Below are positions 1-7,919 of a stretch of DNA of 31,854 bases, piece by piece. The notes under the pieces were generated by a model. It searched no databases and was not told the DNA's origin. It worked only from the letters and a program-made list of their open reading frames with translations. This stretch comes from a virus: positions 1-31,854 of IMG/VR virus record IMGVR_UViG_3300025083_000132. One strand, 5' to 3'. How positions within the stretch are numbered: position 1 is the first letter of the stretch; the number at the start of each line of letters is the position of its first letter. Both the position numbers and the translations under genes were made by a program.

Positions 1-35
1 CTTGACATCAAGAATAATCAGAGTGGGATAAATTT

Positions 36-2183
36 ATGGAATACGACAAAGATCAAGAAATCGAAGAGTTACAAGTAGAAGATTCTTACAATGAAGAAGA
101 ACTACAAGGCGTACTTAAATCCGAAATGGATGACGCTAAAGACTTTATCGACCAGATAGACGAAGACAGAGCTGATGCTACTGATTATTACCTTGGTAAT
201 TCTCCAACAGCACAAAGTTCTATGCAATCAGAATTTGTATCAACCGATGTTAGAGACAGCGTGCTATTCATGTTGCCTTCCATCATGCGTACATTTTTTG
301 GTACAACCAAAATAGTAGAGTTTATACCTCACGGCCCTGAAGATATAAACCTAGCCAAACAACAAACAGATTACATCAACTATGTAATCCAACAAAAAAA
401 TCCAGGCTTCAAAGTTTTATACGATGCTTTCAAAGACGCACTTATTAGAAAAACTGGTTATGTAAAAGCCTACTGGGATGACAGCATTACCGCATCAACA
501 CACGAATACACAAATATTTCTCCAGAGGCTTATCAAGCTATTACTCTTGACCCTAATGTAGAAGTGATTGAAGAAAAAATTGAAATGCAAAGCATGACAA
601 TTATGAATCCTGAAACTGGTGAAGAGATGACACAAGAAACACCAGCTAGTTATGACGTAAAAATTAGAAGAATTAAACCAAAAGACCAAGTGGTTATCGA
701 AGCAGTCCCAACTGAAGAAGTATTGATTTCAAGACACGCTAGAGATTTAAACTCATCACCTTATGTAGCACACAGAATGGTTAAGACCGTAAGTGACTTG
801 GTAGCCATGGGTTATGACAAAGAACAAATGGAACAGTTTGCTGGTTCTGGAAGTGCGGTCGAAGAAGACTCTTACGATTTAGAACAAGCAAGAAATCCAT
901 ACGCAGATTTTTCTGGCGTTGATAGAGCAGATAGTAATAGTAAAAATGTTCTCTATGTAGAGCATTATGTTTTTTATGATTTAGATGGTGATGGTATAGA
1001 TGAAAGGATTAGAGTATGCACTGTAGGGAATGGATTAAATATTGTTAATGCAACACCCTGGGATGATTTACCTATTACACTCTTCTGTCCCGATCCAGAG
1101 CCACATACCTCCATTGGCTCATGCCCCGCGGACTACTTGATGCCTATTCAAGCAGCTAAATCTCAGATAATGAGAGATACCCTTGATAGTCTAGGCCACG
1201 CCATCTTCCCGAGAATGGGTATAGTAGAAGGACAAGTTAATATTGACGATGTTCTTAATACTGACATAGGACAACCAATAAGAATGAGAGCACCAGGAAT
1301 GGTTCAGCCTTTCTCTGTGCCTTTCGTTGGTAAAGAAGCCTTCCCTGTACTCTCTTATCTTGACGAAGCAAAGGAGAACCGCACAGGCGTTTCTAAGGCT
1401 TCCGCTGGACTAAACGCAGAAGCATTACAATCTACAACTTCCGCAGCTGTATCAGCAACTATGTCTGGTGCTCAAGGAAGAGTAGAGCTTATATGTCGTC
1501 ACTTTGCTGACGGAATGAAAGATTTATTTAAACTTGTAAACTCTCTTGTAATCAAACACCAAGAAGGTCAAGACATGATGAGACTTAACAACGAGTTCAT
1601 ACCTGTCGATCCTAGATACTGGGATGCTGATAAAGATATGGTAGTTAATGTTGGTATTTCTAAAAACTCTGACGAAGAAAAGTTCCAAGTCTTAACAGCA
1701 CTATCACAAAAACAAGAACAGATTATGCAAACACTAGGCCCTAACAATCCTTTGGTTAATTTACAGCAGTATGCAAACACATTAACAAAAATGATTGAGA
1801 TGGCTGGATTTAAAGATGCTACAACATTTATAAATACAACTGTACCGCCTATGCCTCCGCAACCGCAAGAACCAGCTAAACCTTCTCCAGAAGAAATGTT
1901 GGCACAAGCTGAAGCAATGAAGGCACAGAACTTAGCACAAAAAGCAATCATAGATGCAGAGACAGATAGAATGAAAATAATCATGGATGACGATAGAAAC
2001 CGTGATGAACATGAAGCTGATTTAAAACTTAAGATTGCAGAACTACAAGCTAAGTATGGTGCACAAATTAATGTTGCAGAAATAAATGCAATTATGGAAA
2101 GAGATAGAGAAGCTATTAGACAGTTGGCAAAAAGTCAATCTCAAGGAATGTTTACAAATGGCAACGACCAACCAATCGGATAA
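36..2183 (+). CDS. Portal protein (P22-like)
   Basis: Dodecameric portal ring at the capsid vertex through which terminase packages DNA and to which the tail attaches. The 715-residue length is close to P22-type portals. The first 35 residues are very acidic. The core has the family-like stretch around residues 60-130 with FLPSIMRTFFG-like wording (LPSIMRTFFG) followed by a region rich in YINYVIQQKNPG. The C-terminus (about 600-715) is Pro-rich and then a long charged helix with many Ala, Gln and Lys, as in the barrel/crown part of P22-type portals. ATG at 36 follows GTGGGATAAATTT. It sits immediately after what should be the end of terL on a circular map, the usual terL-portal order. The 3' end overlaps the next gene by 26 bases. 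The call rests on family resemblance by eye. Confidence 0.9.
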   Translation: MEYDKDQEIEELQVEDSYNEEELQGVLKSEMDDAKDFIDQIDEDRADATDYYLGNSPTAQSSMQSEFVSTDVRDSVLFMLPSIMRTFFGTTKIVEFIPHGPEDINLAKQQTDYINYVIQQKNPGFKVLYDAFKDALIRKTGYVKAYWDDSITASTHEYTNISPEAYQAITLDPNVEVIEEKIEMQSMTIMNPETGEEMTQETPASYDVKIRRIKPKDQVVIEAVPTEEVLISRHARDLNSSPYVAHRMVKTVSDLVAMGYDKEQMEQFAGSGSAVEEDSYDLEQARNPYADFSGVDRADSNSKNVLYVEHYVFYDLDGDGIDERIRVCTVGNGLNIVNATPWDDLPITLFCPDPEPHTSIGSCPADYLMPIQAAKSQIMRDTLDSLGHAIFPRMGIVEGQVNIDDVLNTDIGQPIRMRAPGMVQPFSVPFVGKEAFPVLSYLDEAKENRTGVSKASAGLNAEALQSTTSAAVSATMSGAQGRVELICRHFADGMKDLFKLVNSLVIKHQEGQDMMRLNNEFIPVDPRYWDADKDMVVNVGISKNSDEEKFQVLTALSQKQEQIMQTLGPNNPLVNLQQYANTLTKMIEMAGFKDATTFINTTVPPMPPQPQEPAKPSPEEMLAQAEAMKAQNLAQKAIIDAETDRMKIIMDDDRNRDEHEADLKLKIAELQAKYGAQINVAEINAIMERDREAIRQLAKSQSQGMFTNGNDQPIG

Positions 2184-2340
2184 AATTTACGACTTAGAAT
2201 TTCTTGATGGAGATTTTATTTATTCTGGAAATGACATAAAGGCTAAAAGCCTAGAAGATGCTAAGAGAGTGGCTTTGATATTTTTACAAATACCCCACGA
2301 TTCAGAATTAATATCTTCTAAAGTAACTTTAATACATTAA
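2158..2340 (+). CDS. Small hypothetical protein, overlaps portal end
   Basis: A 60-residue protein starting MATTNQSDK, followed by an alternating polar/hydrophobic segment (DLEFLDGDFIYSG) and a helix (SLEDAKRVALIFLQ). The reading frame is open further upstream, but ATG 2158 is chosen because AAGGA lies about ten bases before it and the upstream extension is a shadow of the portal gene. It overlaps the portal by 26 bases, suggesting translational coupling. No family is recognised. Confidence 0.6.
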   Translation: MATTNQSDKIYDLEFLDGDFIYSGNDIKAKSLEDAKRVALIFLQIPHDSELISSKVTLIH

Positions 2341-2342
2341 CT

Positions 2343-2594
2343 ATGGCAATAACATACAGAGGCGAAAGGTTCGCTGGTTATAATAAACCTAAACGTACAC
2401 CAGGAAAGTCAAAGAAGTTTGCTGTCTTAGCAAAGGTTGGCGATAAGATAAAACTTATTCGTTTTGGTGATCCTAATATGACAATTAAAAAAGACCAACC
2501 AGCTAGACGTAAATCTTTTAGAGCTAGGCATAAGTGTGACACCAATCCGCCTAGTAAATTAACCGCAAGATATTGGTCTTGCAAAAAATGGTAA
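2343..2594 (+). CDS. Small conserved basic protein of marine phages
   Basis: An 83-residue Lys/Arg-rich protein. It starts with a YRGERFAGYNKPKRTP segment, has a central segment GDKIKLIRFGDPNM, and ends with SFRARHKC...ARYWSCKKW. This pattern (K.IRFGD, RRKSFRARHKCD, YW.CKKW) is one I recognise from short proteins found near portal or capsid genes in marine phages; the function is not known to me. Two Cys and one His near the C-terminus could bind a metal, but the spacing is not a classic zinc ribbon. It starts two bases after the previous stop and is followed by a strong AAGGAG site for the next small gene, so it lies in a tightly packed portal-holin run. Confidence 0.75.
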   Translation: MAITYRGERFAGYNKPKRTPGKSKKFAVLAKVGDKIKLIRFGDPNMTIKKDQPARRKSFRARHKCDTNPPSKLTARYWSCKKW

Positions 2595-2604
2595 GGAGAT
2601 AATT

Positions 2605-2751
2605 ATGCCAAGTAAACCTACGAACCCAAGTCTGTATTCAAGAGTGAAAGCAGAAGCTAAAAAGAAATTTAAAGTTTATCCAAGTGCTTATGCAAATGGA
2701 TGGCTTGTAAGAGAATATAAAAAAAGAGGCGGTAAATACAAAAATGCCTAA
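2605..2751 (+). CDS. 48-residue basic protein
   Basis: A complete short frame, ATG at 2605 with an excellent AAGGAGATAATT leader, ending TAA at 2749-2751. The protein starts MPSKPTNPSLYSRVK and ends YKKRGGKYKNA, with SAYANGWLVREYKK in between. Short proteins of the form 'K.PSLYSRVKAEAKKK...S.YA..WLV..YKKRGG.Y' recur in marine phages beside portal genes, so I take it as real despite its size. Function unknown; its strong positive charge suggests nucleic-acid or capsid interior contact. It overlaps the next gene by eight bases. Confidence 0.75.
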   Translation: MPSKPTNPSLYSRVKAEAKKKFKVYPSAYANGWLVREYKKRGGKYKNA

Positions 2752-3016
2752 AGACACAGAGGGATTAACTAAATGGTTCAAAGAGAACTGGGTTGACATA
2801 GGCTCCAAGAAAAAAGGCGGGGGTTATGAAAAGTGCGGTAGAAAATCTAGTAAAGGATCTAAAAGAAAATATCCCAAATGTGTACCAGCTTCAAAGGCTG
2901 CATCAATGACTGAATCACAAAAGAAAAGTGCAGTTAGAAGAAAACGAGCAAAGGCTCAAGGTGTAGATGGTAAGCCTACAAATGTTAAAACTATAATTAA
3001 AAAAAGGAGTAAATAA
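2744..3016 (+). CDS. Small Lys-rich protein with YPKC motif
   Basis: A 90-residue very basic protein. Visible elements are GLTKWFKENWVDIG, a GGGYEKCGRKSSKGSKRKYPKCVP block with two Cys, and a C-terminal helix (MTESQKKSAVRRKRAKAQG). The 'W...W..I......YE.CG.........YPKC.P' layout matches a family of unknown function found in phages and large viruses (I recall it under a DUF name such as DUF5872/DUF6321 but cannot confirm which). It overlaps the preceding gene by 8 bases, and its TAA shares one base with the next ATG (TAATG), so the run is translationally coupled. A DNA-condensing or head role is only a guess. Confidence 0.75.
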   Translation: MPKDTEGLTKWFKENWVDIGSKKKGGGYEKCGRKSSKGSKRKYPKCVPASKAASMTESQKKSAVRRKRAKAQGVDGKPTNVKTIIKKRSK

Positions 3017-3105
3017 TGCCAAAAGGAAAAGGAACATACGGAAGTAAAGTTGGAAGACCACCAATGAAAAAGGGTAAAAAGAAAGCCGCTAAAAAGAAAA
3101 AGTAA
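3016..3105 (+). CDS. 29-residue Lys-rich peptide (GTYGSKVGRPP type)
   Basis: ATG at 3016 shares a base with the previous stop and has AAGGAG upstream. The peptide opens MPKGKGTYGSKVGRPP and ends in a Lys/Ala tail with 12 Lys among its last 13 or so residues. Peptides of the form 'PKG.GTYG..VGRPPKKK' are common in marine podo- and myoviruses, which is why I call it despite having only 30 codons. Function unknown. Confidence 0.7.
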   Translation: MPKGKGTYGSKVGRPPMKKGKKKAAKKKK

Positions 3106-3106
3106 C

Positions 3107-3223
3107 TTGTCTTACTTGCTTGGTAAATTTTTAGAATGGTCTTTTAAAAGAAAAGCTAAAAAACTTTTTAATAAATATTCACATGAATACAAAAAAACAG
3201 AAACCAAAAAAACAAACAGTTAA
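3107..3223 (+). CDS. Possible 38-residue basic peptide (TTG start)
   Basis: An open frame from TTG 3107 to TAA 3221-3223. It would encode an amphipathic peptide (LLGKFLEWSFKRKAKKLFNKYS) with a Lys/Thr tail. It follows the previous stop by one base, but there is no clear ribosome site, only A-rich sequence. It fills part of the 160-base stretch before the holin. Plausible, not proven. Confidence 0.3.
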   Translation: MSYLLGKFLEWSFKRKAKKLFNKYSHEYKKTETKKTNS

Positions 3224-3296
3224 TTCTTTTTCTAAATTAAAAGCATTAATTAAACTAAGAAATTATGATAGAAAACCTAATAAAACCAGTAAGTAA
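3183..3296 (+). CDS. Possible 37-residue basic peptide
   Basis: ATG 3183 to TAA 3294-3296, overlapping both the preceding candidate and the first 32 bases of the holin gene. The peptide is Lys/Gln-rich with a short helix (SFSKLKALIKLRNYDRK). No ribosome site stands out. It could be a real overlapping peptide of the basic-protein run or chance in A-rich DNA. Confidence 0.3.
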   Translation: MNTKKQKPKKQTVNSFSKLKALIKLRNYDRKPNKTSK

Positions 3297-3645
3297 AATA
3301 CTAGATAAATTTGTTGTTGATAAAGATTTAAAATTAAAATTACAACACGAACTTAATCAAGAGTTACACAAAGCAAACATAGCACAACTTGAAGTTAATA
3401 AAGTAGAAGCTGCTCATCGAAATGTTTTTGTTGCTGGCTGGCGACCCTTTACAGGCTGGGTATGTGCGAGTGCATTAGCATATCACTTCATCATAGAGCC
3501 TATTGTTGTTTTTGGTCTTGCTTTATATAACATTCAATTAACATTACCACAGTTTGATATGGGATCACTTTTAACTGTTCTCATGGGTATGCTTGGCCTT
3601 GGTGGATTAAGAACTTTTGAGAAATCTAAAGGTTTAACAAAATGA
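3265..3645 (+). CDS. Holin, 3TM gene-transfer-agent/phage type
   Basis: A 126-residue inner-membrane protein expected to form the lesion that lets the endolysin reach the wall. The N-terminal 50 residues form a charged helix. Next comes the signature VFVAGWRPFTGWVCASALAY, hydrophobic segments at about 62-90 and 99-115, and the C-terminal motif LLTVLMGMLGLGGLRTFEK. The 'F.AGWRPF.GW' plus 'LMG.LGLGG.RT.EK.KG' pair is typical of the GTA-type 3TM holin family (PF11351). It overlaps the M15 peptidase gene by four bases (ATGA), giving a holin-endolysin cassette in the normal order. Confidence 0.88.
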   Translation: MIENLIKPVSKILDKFVVDKDLKLKLQHELNQELHKANIAQLEVNKVEAAHRNVFVAGWRPFTGWVCASALAYHFIIEPIVVFGLALYNIQLTLPQFDMGSLLTVLMGMLGLGGLRTFEKSKGLTK

Positions 3646-4013
3646 CTTGGGAAAACTTCAAAGAAGAAGAGTTTGCTTGCAAACATTGTGGTAAAAATGG
3701 TATTTCACACGAACTAATAAATAAGTTACAATCTTTAAGAACAGAGCTGGATTTTCCGTTTATTATAACCTCTGGGTACAGGTGTGAAGACCACCCCATA
3801 GAAGCGAAAAAGAAAACTCCAGGAACTCATGCAGAAGGACTGGCTGCTGATATATATGTAAGAGGAGACAAAGCACTCCAGATTGTATCAAAAGCTAAAG
3901 ATTATGGATTTACTGGTATTGGCGTAAACCAAAAAGGCAGTTCTCGATTTATACATTTAGATATCTCAGAAGAACAAACAAACAGACCAAGACCACACAT
4001 TTGGAGTTATTGA
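3642..4013 (+). CDS. Endolysin, M15-type peptidase
   Basis: A 123-residue zinc peptidase of the D-Ala-D-Ala carboxypeptidase/M15 (Peptidase_M15_3-like) fold, expected to cut peptidoglycan cross-links. The zinc set is visible: His63 and Asp70 in GTHAEGLAADI, and His105 in RFIHLDI. ITSGYRC (42-48) is the usual substrate-side loop. It has four Cys; C13 and C16 in CKHCG could add a second metal site. There is no signal peptide, so export should depend on the holin upstream. The start overlaps the holin stop by four bases, and the TGA shares bases with the next ATG (TGATG). Confidence 0.9.
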   Translation: MTWENFKEEEFACKHCGKNGISHELINKLQSLRTELDFPFIITSGYRCEDHPIEAKKKTPGTHAEGLAADIYVRGDKALQIVSKAKDYGFTGIGVNQKGSSRFIHLDISEEQTNRPRPHIWSY

Positions 4014-4249
4014 TGGACAACCCTATTTTATTTTGGAACGCGATCATTACGTTGGTGTATGTTCCTATTATTTATAGTATTCGTACTAACGCTTCAGATA
4101 TTCAAAGAGTAGAAATACTACTTAACAAAACAAGAGAAGAGATACCAACACGCTACGCAACCAAACAAGACTTACATTTGGACATGCAAAGAATATTTGA
4201 TAGACTAGATAAACTAGATGAGAAGATAGATAAACTAATCAGAAGCTAA
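4013..4249 (+). CDS. Membrane-anchored coiled-coil protein, spanin-like candidate
   Basis: A 78-residue protein with one hydrophobic segment (about 6-26, ILFWNAIITLVYVPIIYSI) followed by a charged helical region with heptads (IFDRLDKLDEKIDKLI at the end). I chose ATG 4013 over the in-frame ATG at 4001 because it overlaps the endolysin stop as TGATG. The position directly after holin-endolysin and the N-in/C-out topology would suit an inner-membrane spanin, but no outer-membrane lipoprotein partner is seen, so the spanin role is inference. Alternatives are an antiholin or a general small membrane protein. Confidence 0.65.
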   Translation: MDNPILFWNAIITLVYVPIIYSIRTNASDIQRVEILLNKTREEIPTRYATKQDLHLDMQRIFDRLDKLDEKIDKLIRS

Positions 4250-4509
4250 TGGCATCACAAGAAGAAATTTTAAATTCAAACGAAGCAGAGTTAATCCTTA
4301 ACGCTGAAACTTTCACAAACGCAATCGAAGAACTTAAAAATGAATATATAAATTTATGGTTATCATCAAAAGAAGATGATATACATAAGAGAGAAAATTT
4401 ACACAAAGCAATCAAATTACTTCCAGAAGTTGAAAGACATCTACGCATTATCGTAGAGAAGGGTAAGATTACAAAATCCCAATTAGGAAGATTGCATAAA
4501 GTGGTGTAA
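4249..4509 (+). CDS. Conserved hypothetical helical protein
   Basis: An 86-residue, almost wholly helical acidic/basic protein. The C-terminal half (KAIKLLPEVERHLRIIVEKGKITKSQLGRLHKVV) looks like a compact helical bundle. Its ATG shares a base with the previous stop (TAATG). It is the last gene of the portal-lysis run before a 51-base gap and the scaffold gene. Proteins of this shape occur beside lysis or head genes in marine phages, but I do not recognise a function. Confidence 0.65.
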   Translation: MASQEEILNSNEAELILNAETFTNAIEELKNEYINLWLSSKEDDIHKRENLHKAIKLLPEVERHLRIIVEKGKITKSQLGRLHKVV

Positions 4510-4560
4510 TTTTTCATTTAGTATTGTTAAAATATTACTTTACATTTTTAAGGAATGAAC

Positions 4561-5553
4561 ATGACCAACAACGCAAAGCCGATTGGTTTACAAACAAACA
4601 TGCAAGAGACAGAACAATCTTTTGAAAGTTTTTTGACTCCATCGGAACAACCAGAAAACGAAATAGAAGAAGAGGCAACTGAAGAGTTAGTCGACCAACA
4701 GGAAGTTATCGAAGATGACGAACCTTTTGAAGAAGAACTTGAAGCTGCCGAAGAAGAAGACGAACCTCAAGAAGATCAAGTAGAAGAAGAGGAGTCCGAG
4801 CAACCACAGCTATATACAATTAAAGTAGATGGCGAAGATACACAGGTCACGCTTGAAGAACTCCAAAACGGATACAGTCGCCAAAGAGATTATACGAGAA
4901 AAACTCAAGAGTTAGCTGAACAGCGTAAAGCTATTGAAGCTCAACAAAAAGAGGTTTCTCAAAAAGACGAAATTTATTCACAGTTGTTACCAAAAATGGA
5001 AGCGACTTTGAAGGGCGAGTTAGGAAACGAGCCAGATTGGAACGCACTATACGAAGCTGATCCTATTGCTTATGTCCGTGAAAAAGACGTATGGAATGAG
5101 AAGAAGCAAAAGTTGACTGCTATACAAGAAGAAGCAACTAGACTGCAAGAAGAGTCTGCTGCTAAACAAAGAAAGGAACTCGAAGAGTTCGTTCAGTATG
5201 GCAACCAACAATTACTTCAACTAATTCCTGAATGGCAAGATAATGAAGTGGCATCAAAAGAAAAGATGTCAATTCGTAATTATGGTGTTAATGTTTTAGG
5301 GTATACCCCTCAAGAAATGGACAGCGTTTATGACTACCGAGTTTTACTTGGTTTAAGAAACGCATGGATGCATGACAAAACATTAAAAGCGACTAAAGTG
5401 AAACCAACTGAAAAGAAAGCAGTTGCTCGTACTGCAAGACCTGGCACTTCAAACGTACCAAAGACAACAACTCCTGTGAAGAAAGCTCGTCAAAAATTAG
5501 CTAAGACTGGAAAAGTCCAGGATGCGGCTAAATTATTTGAACAATTAATATAA
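4561..5553 (+). CDS. Capsid scaffolding protein
   Basis: A 330-residue internal assembly protein placed directly before the major capsid gene. Residues 15-90 are extremely acidic (runs of EE and ED), then a conserved-looking segment (YTIKVDGEDTQVTLEEL and YSRQRDYTRKTQEL), a long charged coiled coil (about 110-215), and a basic Lys/Thr/Pro C-terminus that would contact the capsid protein. This acidic-coil-basic layout plus 'YTRKTQEL' is typical of scaffold proteins in SU10-like and marine phages. ATG 4561 is preferred to ATG 4555 because TAAGGA at 4549-4554 sits six bases before it and only touches the other start. Confidence 0.88.
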   Translation: MTNNAKPIGLQTNMQETEQSFESFLTPSEQPENEIEEEATEELVDQQEVIEDDEPFEEELEAAEEEDEPQEDQVEEEESEQPQLYTIKVDGEDTQVTLEELQNGYSRQRDYTRKTQELAEQRKAIEAQQKEVSQKDEIYSQLLPKMEATLKGELGNEPDWNALYEADPIAYVREKDVWNEKKQKLTAIQEEATRLQEESAAKQRKELEEFVQYGNQQLLQLIPEWQDNEVASKEKMSIRNYGVNVLGYTPQEMDSVYDYRVLLGLRNAWMHDKTLKATKVKPTEKKAVARTARPGTSNVPKTTTPVKKARQKLAKTGKVQDAAKLFEQLI

Positions 5554-5580
5554 ACTTTTTAAACATAGGAAATAAATATC

Positions 5581-6516
5581 ATGGCAAAAGTAACAAACGC
5601 ATTTGATACTTACTCAGCGACTTCCGATAGAGAACAACTGAGTGACGTAATATATAACATCTCACCACAAGCTACTCCATTTATGAGTGCTATTGGTAAA
5701 AACTCAATCAAGAACGTAGTCTTTGATTGGCAAACAGAAACTCTACCTACAGCTTCAGGTGCAGGTCAACTAGAAGGTTTTGAACTTTCAAGAGCTGCTT
5801 CTACAGCAACATCTAGAGTTAGTAACGTAGCACAAATCTCATCAAGAGATGCAACTGTGACTGGTTCACAACAGGCTTCTGACCCAGCTGGTAAGAAATC
5901 TGAAATGGCTCATCAGTTAGCTATTATGGCTAAAGCATTAAAAAGAGACATGGAAACTGCTCTTTGTCAAAAAGGTGCTAAGACAACTGGTAATGCTACA
6001 ACTGCTCGTGTAACTGGTGGTTTTGAATCTTGGATTACATCTAACGTATCAAGAGGAACTAACGGTGCTGGTAACGGTGGCGGAGCTGCTCCAACAGACG
6101 GAACTCAAAGAGCTTTAACAGAAGCACTACTTAAATCAGTATTACAAGATTGTTTCTCCAATGGTGGAGAGCCTTCAATGGCAATCTGTGGCCCTGTAAA
6201 CAAGCAAGTAATTTCTGGTTTCACAGGTAGAAGTTCAGCTAGACAAATGGTTGATGCAAACACAGTAGAGGCTTCTGTTTCTATTTACGCATCAGACTTT
6301 GGCGAGTTAAAAATCGTTCCATCTAACTTCAGTAGAGAAAGATCATTACTATTAGTTGATCCTGACTATGCTAAAGTTTCTTACCTAAGAGACTTCAACA
6401 CAGTCGACATCTCAACAATAGGTGATGCTCAAACTAAAATGATTTTATGTGAGTATGGATTAGAAATGAGCAACGAAGCTGCTCACGGTATAGTCGCAGA
6501 CTTAACAACTTCATAA
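5581..6516 (+). CDS. Major capsid protein, SU10-type
   Basis: A 311-residue HK97-fold shell protein. The N-terminus has the characteristic TYSATSDREQLSDVIYNISP followed by TPFMSAIGK, as in the SU10-type/DUF5309 capsid family (PF17236). The middle is Gly/Thr/Ala-rich, and the C-terminal part has LKIVPSNF and LLLVDPDYAKVSYLRDF, consistent with the P-domain/A-domain wording of this family. No cleaved N-terminal delta domain is evident. It lies 27 bases after the scaffold gene with a weak A-rich AGGAAATAAATATC leader, and is followed by a hairpin that could reduce transcription into the connector genes. Confidence 0.93.
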   Translation: MAKVTNAFDTYSATSDREQLSDVIYNISPQATPFMSAIGKNSIKNVVFDWQTETLPTASGAGQLEGFELSRAASTATSRVSNVAQISSRDATVTGSQQASDPAGKKSEMAHQLAIMAKALKRDMETALCQKGAKTTGNATTARVTGGFESWITSNVSRGTNGAGNGGGAAPTDGTQRALTEALLKSVLQDCFSNGGEPSMAICGPVNKQVISGFTGRSSARQMVDANTVEASVSIYASDFGELKIVPSNFSRERSLLLVDPDYAKVSYLRDFNTVDISTIGDAQTKMILCEYGLEMSNEAAHGIVADLTTS

Positions 6517-6531
6517 GTTAGTTAGAATTTA

Positions 6532-6563
6532 GGGAAGGCTTCGGCCTTCCCACCCTTATTTAA
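6532..6563 (+). terminator. Hairpin terminator/attenuator after major capsid gene
   Basis: A perfect 8-bp stem (GGGAAGGC at 6532-6539, GCCTTCCC at 6544-6551) closed by a TTCG tetraloop, followed by ACCCTTATTT. The stem is strong but the T-tract is weak, so read-through into the connector genes is expected. A partial terminator after the capsid gene is a common way to keep capsid messenger high. Confidence 0.75.
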
Positions 6564-6564
6564 C

Positions 6565-6864
6565 ATGGCAACAAAACGTACAATCACCGACCATAAAACT
6601 GGTTACAAATCAGAGTTCATTACCGAAGATGACAAGCTGGTTTATCATACGACTCAAGATGTTGCTCCCGTCATTGACCACGTTAAGAAACTAAGAGACA
6701 ATACACTTAAGCCTGGAAAAGATATGCGACACATTGCTGAAGTCCCTATGATTATTTGGCAAAAGGCATTACGCGAAGGTTGGTCAAAAGATTCAGCTAA
6801 ATGGAAACTATGGCTCAACGACCCAGATAATAAAGTATTCAGAACATGGCAAGGTAAAGTATGA
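6565..6864 (+). CDS. Conserved hypothetical protein between capsid and adaptor
   Basis: A 99-residue protein with VYHTTQDVAPVIDHVKKLRD near the middle and PMIIWQKALREGW and KWKLWLNDPDNKVFRTW at the end. The Trp-rich C-terminus and location between capsid and adaptor genes match a conserved marine-phage protein of unknown role; a head-completion or decoration function would fit but is inference. ATG 6565 comes straight after the terminator hairpin, with no good Shine-Dalgarno sequence. It overlaps the adaptor gene by four bases. Confidence 0.75.
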   Translation: MATKRTITDHKTGYKSEFITEDDKLVYHTTQDVAPVIDHVKKLRDNTLKPGKDMRHIAEVPMIIWQKALREGWSKDSAKWKLWLNDPDNKVFRTWQGKV

Positions 6865-7508
6865 CGTATGCAGAACTTAAAACAGCGATAGCAAACTATC
6901 TAAATAGATCAGACCTAACTTCTGATATAGATACATTTATAGATAATGTTGAAGCGGAACTTAATAGAAGGTTAAGAACTAAAGACATGATTAAAAGAGC
7001 AACGGCTACAGCTGATGCACAATATTTATCAGTTCCCTCAGATTGGTTAGAAGCAATCAACGTGCAAATAGATAGTAATGATTTTAGTCCTCTGTTCCAG
7101 CAATCTATTGAATCATTAGATGTTTATAGAAAAGGAAATAATAACCTTACTGGTCAACCTGTCTATTATGCAATGGTTGATGACACTATAGAATTAGCAC
7201 CAACTCCAGACGTAGAATATACCCTACAGCTAACTTACTATGCTAAAATATCTTCATTGAGTGATTCTAATACAAGCAACTTTGTATCAGTCTCACATCC
7301 AGATGTTTACCTATATGGTGCATTAAAACACGCTTCTATTTATTTGATGGAAGACGAAAGAATACCAATGTTTACTCAACAGTTTGAGAAAGCATTAGAA
7401 GAAATGAGACTCGAACAAGAGAAGTCTGCATTTGGCAAAGGTTCATTAATGATGCGAAGAAGAACCTACGGAAAAAGACAAAAGAAAAATTATTACTACG
7501 GTAATTAA
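6861..7508 (+). CDS. Head-tail adaptor (connector) protein
   Basis: A 215-residue protein with the typical adaptor opening: YAELKTAIANYLNRSDL, then FIDNVEAELNRRLRT, and later YLSVPSDWLEA, TIELAPTPD and LTYYAKI. This wording is that of SU10-like/gp6-type adaptor proteins that form the ring below the portal. The C-terminus is Arg/Lys/Tyr-rich (RRRTYGKRQKKNYYYG), which could insert into the portal. ATGA overlap with the preceding gene. Confidence 0.85.
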   Translation: MTYAELKTAIANYLNRSDLTSDIDTFIDNVEAELNRRLRTKDMIKRATATADAQYLSVPSDWLEAINVQIDSNDFSPLFQQSIESLDVYRKGNNNLTGQPVYYAMVDDTIELAPTPDVEYTLQLTYYAKISSLSDSNTSNFVSVSHPDVYLYGALKHASIYLMEDERIPMFTQQFEKALEEMRLEQEKSAFGKGSLMMRRRTYGKRQKKNYYYGN

Positions 7509-7522
7509 TAAAGGAGAATAGA

Positions 7523-7915
7523 ATGGCTGGATTTTCAGATTATTTAGAAGACAAAGTTTTAGAACATGTATTTGGTGGTAATGCTTATACAGCACCAGGA
7601 ACTTTATATGTTGCTTTGTATACAGTAGCACCAACAGACACAGGTGGCGGTACCGAAGTATCAGGCGGAGGATATGTAAGAAAATCAGGAGCTTTTACTG
7701 TTTCTGGCACTAACCCAACAACAGCAAGCAACACATCAGCTATTGAATATCCAACAGCTACAGCTGACTATGGTACTGTAGTTGCGGTAGGTATCTTTGA
7801 TGCTTCATCATCTGGTAACTTATTAGCTTATGCTAACTTAACATCTTCTAAAGTTGTTAGTAGTGGAGACGTATTTAGATTTAATGCTAGTGATTTAGAT
7901 ATAACATTGGCATAG
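7523..7915 (+). CDS. Gp80-like tail protein
   Basis: A 130-residue beta-rich protein: FSDYLEDKVLEHVFGGNAYT, then LYVALYT, GTEVSGGGYVRKS, VVAVGIFDASSSGNLLAY, and ending VFRFNASDLDITLA. This is the layout of a common phage family ('sdylE..ll.hv....ytap.tlYvaLyT...GIFDA..gGnll..g.L......GD...f...dldi.l') usually annotated as tail or fibre-associated, Gp80-like. Good AAGGAGAATAG leader. Position after the adaptor suggests a tail or head-tail accessory role. Confidence 0.8.
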   Translation: MAGFSDYLEDKVLEHVFGGNAYTAPGTLYVALYTVAPTDTGGGTEVSGGGYVRKSGAFTVSGTNPTTASNTSAIEYPTATADYGTVVAVGIFDASSSGNLLAYANLTSSKVVSSGDVFRFNASDLDITLA

Positions 7916-7919
7916 AGTT

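Noticed and set aside
1568-1984. A 138-codon minus-strand frame within the portal gene
   Set aside because: It is the Ser/Ile/Cys-rich mirror of a charged portal region, with no ribosome site; the portal frame is far better supported.
4555-4560. ATG 4555 as scaffold start
   Set aside because: It touches the TAAGGA ribosome site; ATG 4561 has the right spacing.
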